Below, piece after piece: positions 1-8,937 of a DNA stretch of 64,000 bases. Under the pieces are notes generated by a model. The model did not search any database. It saw nothing but the letters and a program-made list of their open reading frames with translations, and was not told the origin of the DNA. Made by a program: the position numbers and the translations under genes. Numbering within the stretch: position 1 is the first letter of the stretch; each line of letters begins with the position of its first letter. Source of the DNA: Azoarcus sp. (GTDB lineage Bacteria > Pseudomonadota > Gammaproteobacteria > Burkholderiales > Rhodocyclaceae). The DNA is taken from assembly GCA_031265765.1 (NCBI GenBank), contig JAISCE010000011.1:1-64000 (forward strand), read 5' to 3'.

Positions 1-46
1 TGCAGTCCTTCAGTAACTCGTCCAGTATTTCGGGCTTCTGGGTCAT
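1..46 (-). CDS. IS256-family transposase, N-terminal start only (partial)
   Basis: Reading leftwards from the ATG at 46, the first residues are MTQKPEILDELLKDC, which fits the N-terminus of IS256-family (Mutator-type, DDE) transposases. Only about 15 codons are inside the window and no catalytic residue can be checked. A purine-rich GGAGC precedes the start. Whether the gene is intact beyond the edge is unknown. The copy at 7.2-7.4 kb shares the first four codons and then departs because of an internal deletion. Confidence 0.6.
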   Translation of the reverse strand, partial: MTQKPEILDELLKDC

Positions 47-118
47 GACTCTGTGCTCCTTCCGCGGCTTCTCCGCCTGTTTTTCAAAATGCAGTTACAC
101 AGTTTAATTTACAGACTC
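1..118 (-). mobile_element. IS256-family insertion sequence, left end (cut by window edge)
   Basis: On the minus strand this stretch opens with GAGTCTGTAAATTAAAC, an end sequence of the kind seen on IS256-family elements, followed about 70 bases later by the transposase start codon. The same end, leader and start recur nearly base for base at 7404-7476, which marks this as a repeated mobile element and not a unique gene. The rest of the element lies beyond position 1, so its length and other end cannot be seen. Confidence 0.75.
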
Positions 119-225
119 AATTCCCCGGGCCATGCATAATTGCCGACACCATAGGGGATGCTCATGGGGATTATCCATACGAAATCGCGGCTTGCCATGG
201 GCCTGGGGCGCATCGGGCTTTCGGC

Positions 226-996
226 ATGAGTACGCCCATCGACATCTCCGAACAGGCCGGTGTGCGCTACCTGCATTTCGGCTCCGACTGGATACAAGGG
301 GCGATGCGCGTCCGCCGGCCCGATGCGCTCGAACTCGATTACACCCGCGAAATGATGGCCGGATCGCTGTTGCGCGACGGCCTTGCCGCTGATGGCGGGC
401 CGTGGCCGCGACGGATACTGCTCATCGGACTTGGCGCGGCCTCGCTTGCGAAATTCGTTTACCGTCATTACCCGCGGGCGCGCATCGACATCGTCGAAAT
501 CGAACCGGAGGTCGTGGCCGCCGCGCGCCAGTTCTTTTGCCTGCCGCCGGAAAACGAACGTTTCGCCATCCATATCGGCGATGGCGTGCAATATGTGCTC
601 ACCTGCGATGCGTGCTACGACGTCGTTTTCGTCGACGGCTACGATGGCAAGGCCCGCACCGGCGCGCTGGATGCCTCGCCTTTTCATCATGCCATGCAGG
701 CAAGACTTTCCGGCGAGGGTCTGGCGGCTTACAACCTGCTCGGACGCGCGCGCGGCCACGCGGCAAGCGTGGCGCGAATCGTCGGTGCATTCGACGGACG
801 GGCGACGGCCTTCCCCTTGTGCGACAATGGTAACGTCATTGTCTTCGCGGCAGTGGGCTCGCCCGTCTCGCGCACGACCACGGAATTGCGCAAACGCGCC
901 GCGACGTTCAGGGCCGAAACCGGACTCGATCTCGCATCGACCGTCAGCCGCCTGGAAGCGGCGGGCGGCACGCCCGGCGGCTCGTTCATCCTTTGA
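226..996 (+). CDS. spermidine-synthase-like methyltransferase-fold protein
   Basis: A 256-residue protein of the polyamine aminopropyltransferase (spermidine synthase) superfamily, with a Rossmann-type SAM-binding fold. Visible motifs are the glycine loop IGLG (67-70), the acidic strand end VEIEPE (90-95), IGDGVQYV (117-124) and the DG pair in FVDGYDG (135-141). It lacks the usual N-terminal beta-barrel tetramerisation domain, as do many short bacterial homologues whose substrate is unknown, so true polyamine synthesis is not assured. The start at 226 is chosen because the motif spacing fits the family. It is followed after about 120 bases by nqrM on the same strand. The fold assignment is firm; the substrate is not known. 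Confidence 0.8.
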   Translation: MSTPIDISEQAGVRYLHFGSDWIQGAMRVRRPDALELDYTREMMAGSLLRDGLAADGGPWPRRILLIGLGAASLAKFVYRHYPRARIDIVEIEPEVVAAARQFFCLPPENERFAIHIGDGVQYVLTCDACYDVVFVDGYDGKARTGALDASPFHHAMQARLSGEGLAAYNLLGRARGHAASVARIVGAFDGRATAFPLCDNGNVIVFAAVGSPVSRTTTELRKRAATFRAETGLDLASTVSRLEAAGGTPGGSFIL

Positions 997-1116
997 CTTG
1001 CCTGTGTGTCCGGGTAAGGTTGTGACAAACGAAAGCGAGGACCGACCTGCATCCCACACTGGTCCGGAGCTGGGGTATCGTTGACGCCTTGCCGCTTTCG
1101 ACGAAACGTTCTTTCC

Positions 1117-1344
1117 ATGAACACCTTCATCGTCACCCTTCTCGTCATCCTCGCCGTCGTCGCCATCATGGCCATCGGCGTCATCTTCGGACGCCGCCCG
1201 ATCACAGGCAGTTGCGGCGGTCTCGCCCTGCTCGGGCTGGAATGCGATTGCGAGAATCCTTGTCCGCGCAAACTCGCGCGCATGCGGGCGCGGGCCGAAG
1301 CCGGAGGCAGCCCGGCAGAGAGCGAACGGAGCGCGGGTGAGTGA
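1117..1344 (+). CDS. nqrM: NqrM-type (Na+)-NQR maturation protein
   Basis: A 75-residue protein with one N-terminal membrane helix (about residues 3-22) followed by GSCGGL and CDCENPC. The four cysteines C33, C43, C45 and C49 are the hallmark of the NqrM family (DUF539). In that family they serve iron delivery to the Fe centre between NqrD and NqrE of the sodium-pumping NADH:quinone reductase. The C-terminal 25 residues are charged and poorly conserved. No nqrA-F or apbE gene lies nearby, so the gene is separated from its usual operon. Its stop overlaps the GTG start of the next gene by 8 bases, which suggests translational coupling with the helicase. Confidence 0.8.
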   Translation: MNTFIVTLLVILAVVAIMAIGVIFGRRPITGSCGGLALLGLECDCENPCPRKLARMRARAEAGGSPAESERSAGE

Positions 1345-3502
1345 CCCCCTCGACGGACTGAACCGGGAACAGCGGCAGGCGGCGGAAACCACCGAAGGGG
1401 CGCTGCGCATCATCGCCGGGCCGGGAACGGGAAAAACCCGCGCCCTGACCGCGCGTTATTGCCATCTGGTTTCCACGCTCGGCATCGCGCCCGGTAACAT
1501 TCTCTGCGCCACCTTCACCAATCGCGCCGCCGATGAAATGAAACGCCGGGTACGGACGGCGCTCGGCGATCTCGATCTCGGCCTCATCTGTACTTTTCAC
1601 GCATTTTGCGTGCAATTGCTCAAGGAAGACATCCACGTCCTGAATTACCCGAAAAACTTTCTCATTCTCGATGTCGAAGACCAGAAGCAAATCCTGCTCA
1701 AAGTATTCGCCGATATGGGACTCGGCTTGCGCGATACTACTATCCGGCGCACGCTGGACGATGTGCTGGAAGCCCGGAAGCTCCAGGCCGGCAGTTACAT
1801 CGCCGATATTCACGAGATGGATAACGAAGCCTTGCGCGAACGGGCATTGCACGCGGCCAGCCGCGACGAAGAAATCTTTCTCCGTTATCTCTACGAACAA
1901 AAGAAATGCTTCGGCTGCGATTTCAACGACCTGATAAATTTCACCGCCTATATCCTCGACCGCTTTCCGGACATTCGCCGGAAATGGGCGGATCGGATGC
2001 AATACGTCATGGTGGACGAATTCCAGGATGTCAGCGCCCGTCAATATGCCATTGCGCGCATTCTCGCCGAAAAGCACGGCAATCTTTTCATCGTCGGCGA
2101 CCCCGACCAGACAATTTACGCCTGGCGCGGCTCGCATGTCAGGCTTTTTCTCGATTTCGACCGGAAATATCCGGAAGCACAAACCCTGATCCTTTCCGCC
2201 AATTATCGTTCGCCTCCCGAAATCCTGGCCGCTGCCGGTACGCTGATTGCCAGAAATACCGAACGCTTCCCCAAATCCCTGGTTGCGATCAAGGAAAGCG
2301 GAGAAAAGCCGCTTTATTACCATGCCAAAAACGAGCGTGACGAAGCCGCGTGGATCGTCTCGCACATCGCGGCTCTGCGCGCAAACGGCATTGCGGCGGG
2401 CGACATCGCCATTCTTTACCGCGCGCATTACCTCTCCCGCGCGCTGGAAGAATCTCTTGTCGACAAAGCGATATCCTACAGGATCTACAGCGGCATCGAA
2501 TTTTACGGGCGCAAGGAAATCAAGGATATCGTTGCGTATTTGCGCATGCTGACCACGGGCGACGACCTTGCCTTTCTGCGCACGGTCAACACCCCGCCGC
2601 GCAAGATCGGCAAAAAGAAACTGGAAGCCTTGAAAACCCATGCCGAAACGCGGAACCTTTCCCTTTTCGATGCGCTGAAAGAAAATCTGCACGCGCCGCT
2701 TTTCGCTGGCACGCAAGCGCGCCAATACCTCGCCGTCATTGAGCATCTCCGCGCTTCCCGGGCAGGAATGCGTGTCGGCGACATTCTGCAAAGGCTGCTC
2801 GATCTTTCGGGCTACGAAGAATTCCTGCGTCTGCAAGGCGATCAGGAGCGGCTCGACAACGTGGCGGAGCTCAAGCGCGCCGTCGCCGCCATGGATGTGG
2901 ATGGAGATGGCGTCCTCGAAGATTTCTTGGCCAGAGTCGCGCTATTTACCAATCTCGACAATGACGATCGCCGCGACACGATAAAGCTCATGACCATCCA
3001 CACCGCCAAAGGGATGGAATTTCCCCATGTTTTTCTCTGCGGCCTGAACGAAAGTGTTTTCCCGAGCCGGCGCGTCGGCACGCCCGAAGAAATGGAAGAA
3101 GAACGGCGGCTCGCCTATGTGGCGATGACCCGCGCAACGACCCGTCTTTATTTATCGGATGCCGAAGGCGCGGCACACGATGGCCTCTTCAAATATCCAT
3201 CGAGATTCATTTTCGACATGGGCGCGGAAAACCTGGAGTACGTCGTGCCGCTCGGCCAGCGGCTCGAAGAAAACGCCCGCGTCTGCATCCATCTCGACGA
3301 AGCCGCCCTGGATGCGCGCCGCGTCGTTTTCGTTCCCGGCGAACGGGTGCGCCATCCCGTTTTCGGCGCGGGCAAAATCGTCGCGGTCGATACCCGCGAG
3401 CGGTGCTACATGATTCTTTTCGATGGGCTCAAAACGGAACGCACCATCCGGTTCGGTACGGCGATCGCCCTGGAATCCGGCGCGATTTCCGGGAAGTCCT
3501 GA
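1337..3502 (+). CDS. UvrD/Rep-family superfamily 1 DNA helicase
   Basis: A 721-residue 3'-5' helicase of the UvrD/PcrA/Rep family. The order of motifs is complete: Q motif LNREQRQA (8-15), Walker A GPGTGKT (28-34), motif II DEFQD (about 225-230), motif III GDPDQTIYAWRGS (about 254-266), NYRS (about 288), TIHTAKGMEF (about 553-562) and motif VI AYVAMTRA (about 593-600). The last 70 residues contain GERVRHPVFGAGKIV, the small C-terminal domain found in UvrD/PcrA. It would unwind DNA in repair or replication restart. The GTG start is supported by the 8-base overlap with nqrM and by the Q motif following immediately. Which paralogue it is cannot be told without comparison. Confidence 0.92.
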   Translation: MSDPLDGLNREQRQAAETTEGALRIIAGPGTGKTRALTARYCHLVSTLGIAPGNILCATFTNRAADEMKRRVRTALGDLDLGLICTFHAFCVQLLKEDIHVLNYPKNFLILDVEDQKQILLKVFADMGLGLRDTTIRRTLDDVLEARKLQAGSYIADIHEMDNEALRERALHAASRDEEIFLRYLYEQKKCFGCDFNDLINFTAYILDRFPDIRRKWADRMQYVMVDEFQDVSARQYAIARILAEKHGNLFIVGDPDQTIYAWRGSHVRLFLDFDRKYPEAQTLILSANYRSPPEILAAAGTLIARNTERFPKSLVAIKESGEKPLYYHAKNERDEAAWIVSHIAALRANGIAAGDIAILYRAHYLSRALEESLVDKAISYRIYSGIEFYGRKEIKDIVAYLRMLTTGDDLAFLRTVNTPPRKIGKKKLEALKTHAETRNLSLFDALKENLHAPLFAGTQARQYLAVIEHLRASRAGMRVGDILQRLLDLSGYEEFLRLQGDQERLDNVAELKRAVAAMDVDGDGVLEDFLARVALFTNLDNDDRRDTIKLMTIHTAKGMEFPHVFLCGLNESVFPSRRVGTPEEMEEERRLAYVAMTRATTRLYLSDAEGAAHDGLFKYPSRFIFDMGAENLEYVVPLGQRLEENARVCIHLDEAALDARRVVFVPGERVRHPVFGAGKIVAVDTRERCYMILFDGLKTERTIRFGTAIALESGAISGKS

Positions 3503-3506
3503 CCAT

Positions 3507-4196
3507 TCAGGTTGCCCGCCTTCCCTTGCCGGCCTTTTCGATATCCGCCAGCACTGTGTCATGGGCGGCAAGTTCTTCGTCCGAAGGGCGCAATATCTTC
3601 AGCGCGGGACGTTCGCCCAAGGGAGAATCCGCGCCGGTTTCGACGACGGCTTCTTCTTCCAGCGCCATGAGCAGGCTTTCCTGCCCGCGCGTCATGGCCA
3701 GGTAAACTTCGGCGAGCAGTTCGGCGTCGAGCAGCGCGCCGTGCAGGGTCCGGTGGGCATTGTCGATTTCGTGGCGTTCGCACAGGGCATCGAGCGAGGC
3801 TTTTTTGCCGGGGTTTTGTTCCCGCGCCATTTTCAGCGTGTCAACCACGTTGGCGCATAGTTCGCGCAAGGGCGGCTTGCCGAGCAGATCGAGTTCGTGG
3901 TCGAGAAAGCCGACATCGAAGGCGGCGTTGTGGATCACCAGTTCGGCATCGCGCACAAAGGCTTCAAAATCGGCGGCAATCGCGGCGAATACGGGTTTAT
4001 CGGCAAGAAAGTCTTCGTCGATGCCGTGCACGGCCCGCGCTTCGGCTGCGATGGCGCGTTCGGGGTTGATGTAGACATGGAAATGCTGCCCGGTCAGGCA
4101 GCGGTCGAGCAGTTCGACACAGCCGATTTCGATGACGCGGTCGCCGTTTTTCCAGTCGAGGCCGGTGGTTTCGGTGTCGAGTACGATTTGTCGCAT
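3507..4196 (-). CDS. dnaQ: DNA polymerase III epsilon subunit (3'-5' proofreading exonuclease)
   Basis: A 229-residue DEDDh exonuclease. Exo I is DTET (D7, E9), Exo II is NAAFD (D94), and Exo III-epsilon is H152 with D157 in HGALLDAE, matching the five metal-binding and catalytic positions of E. coli DnaQ. The C-terminal 50 residues are a flexible tail of the kind that binds the alpha subunit. It ends 4 bases from the convergent helicase gene. The length and motif spacing are normal, so it should be functional. In most betaproteobacteria rnhA is next to dnaQ; here it is not. Confidence 0.93.
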   Translation of the reverse strand: MRQIVLDTETTGLDWKNGDRVIEIGCVELLDRCLTGQHFHVYINPERAIAAEARAVHGIDEDFLADKPVFAAIAADFEAFVRDAELVIHNAAFDVGFLDHELDLLGKPPLRELCANVVDTLKMAREQNPGKKASLDALCERHEIDNAHRTLHGALLDAELLAEVYLAMTRGQESLLMALEEEAVVETGADSPLGERPALKILRPSDEELAAHDTVLADIEKAGKGRRAT

Positions 4197-4310
4197 GTGT
4201 ACCTTTCGTTGTTTCTCCGGTCGGATGAAAGACCGCCCGCAAGCGGCGGAAGTATACGCTCCGCTCGTGTTTTTTCGCGCGGCAAGGACGGAGAAACCGG
4301 CAACGCGGTT

Positions 4311-4775
4311 TCAGCGGCTTGCGGTTTTATTGTCGTCTTTGTCCGTCGCCCGCCGTCCGCCCTTCAGCTTGCGGCGTTCTCCCTGCGTTACCGTATCGCC
4401 TTTCGGCGCGCCGTAAAGCGTGACGCCGCGCCGTTGCACGAAGCGGCGGTCGTCGTATTGGATATAGCGGCAAGTGCATTTCCCGCGCTTGCAGCCTTCG
4501 AGGGGCAGGGCGGGCGCTTCCGCCTTCAGGAGACGTTTGCCGGCAAGGATGAGCGCGGCTTCACAGGGGTTGTTGCAGAGTTTCAATTCCACGGCACGGT
4601 ATGCGTTCGAGCGCAAAGGCACCTTGCCGCGATGGTAGAACAACGATCCTCCGGTTTCCTTTCTGTACCGCCTTTCTTCCAGGCGGGTGCGAATATGGGC
4701 GGCAACGCCGTAAACCGCTCCTCCGAGCAATAACAGCAAGGGCACCCAGACCGTGGCGGACATTTTAATTGTCAT
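4311..4775 (-). CDS. conserved membrane-anchored protein with cysteine motif, function unknown
   Basis: About 154 residues. A single N-terminal membrane helix (about 8-25) is followed by an amphipathic stretch rich in arginine, then a cysteine set (CNNPC, and CKRGKCTCRYIQYDDRR) and a basic tail. I recognise the general pattern of a betaproteobacterial hypothetical protein with a conserved C-x-C-R-Y-x-x-x-D-D-R-R signature, but no function is known to me. The cysteines could bind metal, which is speculation. Two starts are possible, ATG at 4775 and ATG at 4763; neither has a clear Shine-Dalgarno sequence. It is transcribed toward dnaQ with a gap of about 110 bases. Confidence 0.6.
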   Translation of the reverse strand: MTIKMSATVWVPLLLLLGGAVYGVAAHIRTRLEERRYRKETGGSLFYHRGKVPLRSNAYRAVELKLCNNPCEAALILAGKRLLKAEAPALPLEGCKRGKCTCRYIQYDDRRFVQRRGVTLYGAPKGDTVTQGERRKLKGGRRATDKDDNKTASR

Positions 4776-4910
4776 ATATCGTGGATTCGTCGGATCATAT
4801 CCGATCCGACGCCCGGACAAAAAGCGCATTGTGCACAGTTTGGAAGTAGGAGCGAAAAAACCGCCCAAGCGGGTCGCCGATACTGTTTGTACCAGCTGAC
4901 CGCTTTGTTT

Positions 4911-5831
4911 TCAGCCGTTTGCCGCTCGCAGGGCTGCCGTCAGGATGGCTTTGGCGAACGTGGGGCCGAGCGCCTTGGGAAAATCGTGCGCCATGCCCGG
5001 AATGGCGCAAAACTCCGCGCCGGGAATGGATGCGGCGGTGTCGCGGCCACAAGCGGTATTGATCAGCGGATCGTCGGCGCCGTGCAGAACCATGGCGGGA
5101 ACGCGGATCGTCATCAGCAAGGGCCGCCGGTCGCCGGCCGTGAGAAGTGTTGCCAATTGCCGGAGAACGCTCCTGGGATGAAAACCGGCGCGCCGGTATT
5201 CAGCGGTGAACATGGCGCGCAGTTCTTCGTCCGATGTGGGATAGCCGGGACTCATCAGCACTTTCTGACGCCATATACAGTCTTCGATGAGTGCGCTCTC
5301 GTCGCGCGCGACCGGCAGCGGCGCGAACAGGGCGTGCAGTGCCGTCGTGGTGGGCGGCGGCAGCAGGGGATTGCCGCTCGACGACATGATGGACGTGAGC
5401 GAAAGGCAACGGTTGGGGTAATAGGCTGCGAGCAGTTGCGCAATCATGCCGCCCAGCGAAGCGCCGACGATGTGCGCCGCCTCGATGTGCAGGGCGTCGA
5501 GCAGCGCAACCGCGTCGCCGGCCATGTCGGCGAGCGTATAGGGAATCGGCAGCGTGGGGAGCATCGACGGCAGCGGCCACGAGAAAGGCGGGATGCTCAT
5601 CAGGCGCTTGATGTCGGGCAGACCGAGGGCGTCCATCCGGGTGGACAGGCCGGCGTCGCGGTTGTCGAAGGCGATGACGCGGAAACCGGCATCGGTCAGA
5701 TGCTCGGCCAGGCTCGCGGGCCAGCGCGTGAGCGGTGTGCCAAGCCCCTGGATCAGCAGGATCGCGGGCGCGCCGGGCTTGCCGTAGGTAACGGTTTCCA
5801 GTTCGAGGCGGCCAACGTTGATGAGGCTCAT
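4911..5831 (-). CDS. alpha/beta-hydrolase fold protein
   Basis: A 306-residue alpha/beta hydrolase. The nucleophile elbow is GASLGG with Ser125, the acid is probably the aspartate in HGADDP (about 253), and the catalytic histidine is in GMAHD (about 282). An oxyanion-hole region is suggested by LIQGLG (26-31). It has no signal peptide, so it is likely cytoplasmic. The substrate is unknown: esterases, lactonases and C-C hydrolases share this layout. It lies 75 bases downstream of pgk on the same strand and may be co-transcribed with it, with no obvious pathway link. Confidence 0.85.
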   Translation of the reverse strand: MSLINVGRLELETVTYGKPGAPAILLIQGLGTPLTRWPASLAEHLTDAGFRVIAFDNRDAGLSTRMDALGLPDIKRLMSIPPFSWPLPSMLPTLPIPYTLADMAGDAVALLDALHIEAAHIVGASLGGMIAQLLAAYYPNRCLSLTSIMSSSGNPLLPPPTTTALHALFAPLPVARDESALIEDCIWRQKVLMSPGYPTSDEELRAMFTAEYRRAGFHPRSVLRQLATLLTAGDRRPLLMTIRVPAMVLHGADDPLINTACGRDTAASIPGAEFCAIPGMAHDFPKALGPTFAKAILTAALRAANG

Positions 5832-5906
5832 GATCCGGGCGTGGCAACAGGGCGAGCGCCGCTGCGGGAGCGCGGCGCGGGGTGTTGCGGCATGTTGCGG
5901 TGTTTG

Positions 5907-7097
5907 TCAATTGTCATTGCGCGCCTCCAGCGCAGCGATGGCGGGCAGGGTCCTGCCTTCGAGGAATTCCAGGAAAGCGCCGCCGCCGGTGGAGATATAG
6001 CCCATGTCGCCAGCGATGTCGAATTTGGCGATGGCCGCCAGCGTGTCGCCGCCGCCCGCGATCGAGAATGCCTGCGAGTGCGCGATGGCCGAAGCCAGCA
6101 TCTTGGTGCCGCCCGCGAACTGTGCATACTCGAACACGCCGACCGGGCCGTTCCAGACGACGGTGCCGGCATTGGCGACGATCTGCGCCAGATGGGCCGC
6201 ACTCCGGGGGCCGATGTCGAGAATGCGGTCGTTGGGGCCGACTTCGTCGATGGGGATTTTGTTGGCGCGGGCGAGCGCCGAGACTTCATCGGCGACCACC
6301 ACGTCGACGGGCAGCGGGACTTCCGCGCCGCGCGCGCGCATCAAGTCCATGACGGCGTGCGCTTCTTTCACCAGGCCGGGTTCGGCGAGCGATGCGCCGA
6401 TGCGTTTGCCCGAGGCGAGCAGGAAGGTATTGGCGATGCCGCCGCCGACGATGAGTTGGTCGACCTTTTCGGCCAGCGACCGGAGGATGGTGAGCTTGCT
6501 CGAAACCTTGGCGCCGCCGACGATAGCCGCCAATGGACGCCTGGGCTGGCCGAGGGCGCGGGAGAGGGCCTCGATTTCGGCGCTCATCAGAAGACCGGCG
6601 CAGGCGGCGGGCGCGAAGCGGGCGATGCCGTGCGTGGAAGCTTCGGCACGGTGTGCGGTGCCGAAAGCGTCATTGATGTATACATCGCACAGCGCCGCCA
6701 TTTTCCGGGCCAGCGCCTCGTCGTCCTTTTTCTCGCCGATGTTGCAGCGGCAATTTTCCAGCAGCGCCACTTGTCCGGGTTCGAGCGCGAAGCCGCCGTC
6801 TACCCAGTGGGTTATGAGCTTTACCGGCTGGCCGAGCAACTGGCCGAGACGCACGGCCACCGGGGCGAGGGTGTCCTCGGGGCCGACCTTGCCTTCGCTG
6901 GGACGACCGAGATGGGATGTCACCATCACCGCCGCGCCACGATCGAGGCAGTGGCGGATAGTCGGCACGGACGCGCGGATGCGGGTGTCTTCCGTGATGT
7001 TGCCGGCTTCGTCCTGCGGCACGTTGAGATCGGCGCGGATGAAAACCTTTTTGCCGCGTATGTCGAGATCGGTGAGTTTATTGACTTGCAGGGGCAT
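5907..7097 (-). CDS. pgk: phosphoglycerate kinase
   Basis: A 396-residue enzyme that interconverts 1,3-bisphosphoglycerate plus ADP and 3-phosphoglycerate plus ATP in glycolysis and gluconeogenesis. Signature elements are RADLNVP (21-27), SHLGRP (61-66), GGAKVSSK, the hinge motif WNGPVGVFE and the nucleotide loop GGGDTLAA. The length is normal for bacterial Pgk. The start is the ATG at 7097, which gives the usual N-terminus ending just before the first beta strand; a longer reading to 7163 adds residues foreign to the family. The upstream 100-400 bases are debris of an IS256 element, so the usual partner gap is not adjacent and the promoter region may have been rearranged. Confidence 0.95.
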   Translation of the reverse strand: MPLQVNKLTDLDIRGKKVFIRADLNVPQDEAGNITEDTRIRASVPTIRHCLDRGAAVMVTSHLGRPSEGKVGPEDTLAPVAVRLGQLLGQPVKLITHWVDGGFALEPGQVALLENCRCNIGEKKDDEALARKMAALCDVYINDAFGTAHRAEASTHGIARFAPAACAGLLMSAEIEALSRALGQPRRPLAAIVGGAKVSSKLTILRSLAEKVDQLIVGGGIANTFLLASGKRIGASLAEPGLVKEAHAVMDLMRARGAEVPLPVDVVVADEVSALARANKIPIDEVGPNDRILDIGPRSAAHLAQIVANAGTVVWNGPVGVFEYAQFAGGTKMLASAIAHSQAFSIAGGGDTLAAIAKFDIAGDMGYISTGGGAFLEFLEGRTLPAIAALEARNDN

Positions 7098-7214
7098 GTT
7101 GTGCGTTTTTCCGTTGAATCGACCGTCAGCCGCCGCGCAGGCGAAGCAAAGGGAAGCGCCCATTATACGTGCGCTCGAACAGGCTGGCGATGACCGCGCC
7201 CGCGCTCATGATCT

Positions 7215-7476
7215 GCACGATGCACAACTGGGTCAATGTCCTGGGGAAGATCGCCGTGACCGCCTCGGGCAGCCCCTTGAGTCCGTCCATGCAGGCAATG
7301 TAGATATCCTGGAGGCCGCGTTGCCGCAATTCGGTCAGCACGCCCGGTCAGAATTTCGCGCCTTCGTTCCCGGCCAGCCACAGACCGAGCACTTTCTGGG
7401 TCATGACTCTGTGCTCCTTCGGCGGCTTCTCCGGCTGTTTTTCAAAATACAGTTACTCGGTTTAATTTACAGACTC
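7215..7476 (-). mobile_element. IS256-family remnant with internal deletion
   Basis: The segment 7404-7476 repeats the IS left end and transposase start seen at 1-118 almost exactly. Directly after the first codons the sequence jumps to an internal part of an IS256 transposase and loses similarity at about 7216. Both the region between the N-terminus and the core and the whole 3' half, including the right end, are missing. The remnant sits immediately upstream of pgk. No target-site duplication can be assigned because one end is gone. Confidence 0.75.
7216..7406 (-). pseudogene. IS256-family transposase fragment (internally deleted, stop codon)
   Basis: From the ATG at 7406 the reading is MTQKVLGLWLAGNEGAKF, then a TGA at 7348-7350 where the family has tryptophan. 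The same frame continues with VLTELRQRGLQDIYIACMD and GLKGLPEAV before similarity ends at QLCIV. These are recognisable IS256 core blocks, in which the family's second catalytic aspartate (the D of the CVDG-type block) is retained as D in CMDG. The joined N-terminus and core imply deletion of roughly 200 codons, and the C-terminal catalytic glutamate region is absent. It cannot make an active transposase. Confidence 0.75.
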
Positions 7477-7506
7477 TTGTCCAGTAACCGTGCAATAAGC
7501 GATATG

Positions 7507-8754
7507 TCATCGTTGCCCGTCCCGGCGAACGAGAAAAGGCAGGTTGGCCGTGGCGGCTTTGCCGCTGGCATCGCGCACGGTGATGAACAGGCGGTACGCG
7601 CCGGGGGTTTTCGGGGCGCGGAAGCGCACGCTGGCGGCATCGGCGGCGAGTATTTCGACGCCGACCGCAGCCGGTTCCGGTTCGGCGTCGCCGCCGCCGA
7701 GAAGCTGGCTGGCTTCCCGGCGCAGCAGCCAGCCGGTAGCGAGCGCCTCGCCGCGCGCCTCGACGCCGGCCGAGACGATTTCTCCCGGCGCGAATTCATC
7801 GGCGGCAATGCCGATGCCAAGGATGCTCGGCGCGGGCCGCGCGGGCGGATGGCCCCAGACGGCGGCGAGCGCATCGGTCATTTCGGTGAGGCTGCCATCC
7901 GCGAGCAAAAGGCCATGCCAGGTCGCGGTTTGTTCTTGTTTGGCGCCCCACAGGAAGGGGAATACGCCGCGCACTTGCGGTTCCTTGCGCAGTTCGGCGA
8001 GGGTACGGCGGAAGTAGGCGGCTTTTTCACGGCTGGTGAGTTCGACCGGCGCACCCCAGGGTTTGCGTCCCGCCTGCCATTGCCCGAGCGGGCCGAGTTC
8101 CGTGATGAGCAGGGGTTTGGTAATGCCCGCGGCGCGTATGCGTTCGCCGATGCCCGTGGCCGCGCCGGCATAGAGGTTGATGCCGAGAAGGTCGATGTTG
8201 GCGCAGCAGGCGGCAAGCGGTTTCAGGCGCTCGAGGCTGGCGTCGGCGACGGACATCAGTGTGGGATGGGCGGGGTCCAGCGCCTTGATTACGCCGCCCA
8301 GGCGGTCGATTTCACGCCATGCGGGCAGCGGGTCGGGCATTTCGTGCTCGACTTCGTTGCCGATGCCCCAGGCCAGCAGCGCCGGGTGCCTGCGGTAGCG
8401 GCGGACGAATTCGCGGATGCGCGCTTCCTGAGCGGCAATGGCTTTGGGATCGTCGAGGCGGAAGCCGTGACGCGGCAGGCCAACATGCAGCCCCATGACG
8501 ACGCCCATGCCGAGCTTGCGCGCTTCGTCGAGTACCCAGGCATCCTTTTCGCCGTAGACGCGCAATGCTTTCGCGCCCGCGGCGGCGAGTTTTTCCAGCG
8601 CGGCGCGGTCGCCCGCGAAAGTCGCGCCTTGCCATGGGGCGGCAGGGGAAGGTTCCGCCGCCATGCCGGAAGACACTGCCATTGCCGATGACAGGACGAG
8701 GAGCCGGAACAGGTTTCGGCGAAACAGGGCAGGAAAGGAGATGGGCACGCTCAT
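7507..8754 (-). CDS. secreted glycoside hydrolase, clan GH-A TIM barrel (GH2/GH5-like)
   Basis: A 415-residue protein with a signal peptide (about 1-32, cleavage near SSGMAA-E). The catalytic barrel follows, with the acid/base in GIGNEVE (E134) and the probable nucleophile in LLITELGP (E219), a spacing expected for clan GH-A retaining hydrolases. After about residue 310 a C-terminal beta domain carries FAPGEIVSAGVEARG and GAYRLFITVRD. The substrate cannot be told; beta-glucuronidase, mannanase or related activity on a surface polysaccharide are possible. No polysaccharide synthesis gene is nearby to guide the guess. It is followed by the IS256 remnant. Confidence 0.82.
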   Translation of the reverse strand: MSVPISFPALFRRNLFRLLVLSSAMAVSSGMAAEPSPAAPWQGATFAGDRAALEKLAAAGAKALRVYGEKDAWVLDEARKLGMGVVMGLHVGLPRHGFRLDDPKAIAAQEARIREFVRRYRRHPALLAWGIGNEVEHEMPDPLPAWREIDRLGGVIKALDPAHPTLMSVADASLERLKPLAACCANIDLLGINLYAGAATGIGERIRAAGITKPLLITELGPLGQWQAGRKPWGAPVELTSREKAAYFRRTLAELRKEPQVRGVFPFLWGAKQEQTATWHGLLLADGSLTEMTDALAAVWGHPPARPAPSILGIGIAADEFAPGEIVSAGVEARGEALATGWLLRREASQLLGGGDAEPEPAAVGVEILAADAASVRFRAPKTPGAYRLFITVRDASGKAATANLPFLVRRDGQR

Positions 8755-8891
8755 GCCGGGAACCTCGAATCATTGTGTTGCGCTGGAATGGACGGGAAGC
8801 GCGATTTTACAAAGAGGCAGGCGGCGGCATCGACTCCGCGCGGCGGGCGCTGGAATGAGCACACACTCCGCAGGCAGGCATGATCCAGGAA

Positions 8892-8925
8892 AACGGCGTC
8901 CCGCGGCCTGCGCCGGGACGCCGTT
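8892..8925 (-). terminator. intrinsic terminator after hcp
   Basis: A 12-bp perfect stem (AACGGCGTCCCG pairing with CGGGACGCCGTT, 10-base loop) lies 13 bases beyond the hcp stop. On the minus strand the stem runs into TTTTCC, a short U-tract, so it is a moderate rho-independent terminator. It separates hcp from the glycoside hydrolase gene. Confidence 0.6.
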
Positions 8926-8937
8926 CGGAAGACTGCG

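Noticed and set aside
4887..7193. A 768-codon plus-strand open frame across the hydrolase and pgk genes
   Set aside because: It is the antisense of two well-identified genes; its composition (runs of Gly, Arg, Gln, Ala) is that of a GC-rich shadow frame and it has no recognisable domain.
6004..8691. An 895-codon plus-strand open frame over pgk, the IS remnant and the glycoside hydrolase gene
   Set aside because: Antisense shadow that crosses three unrelated features without any protein motif.
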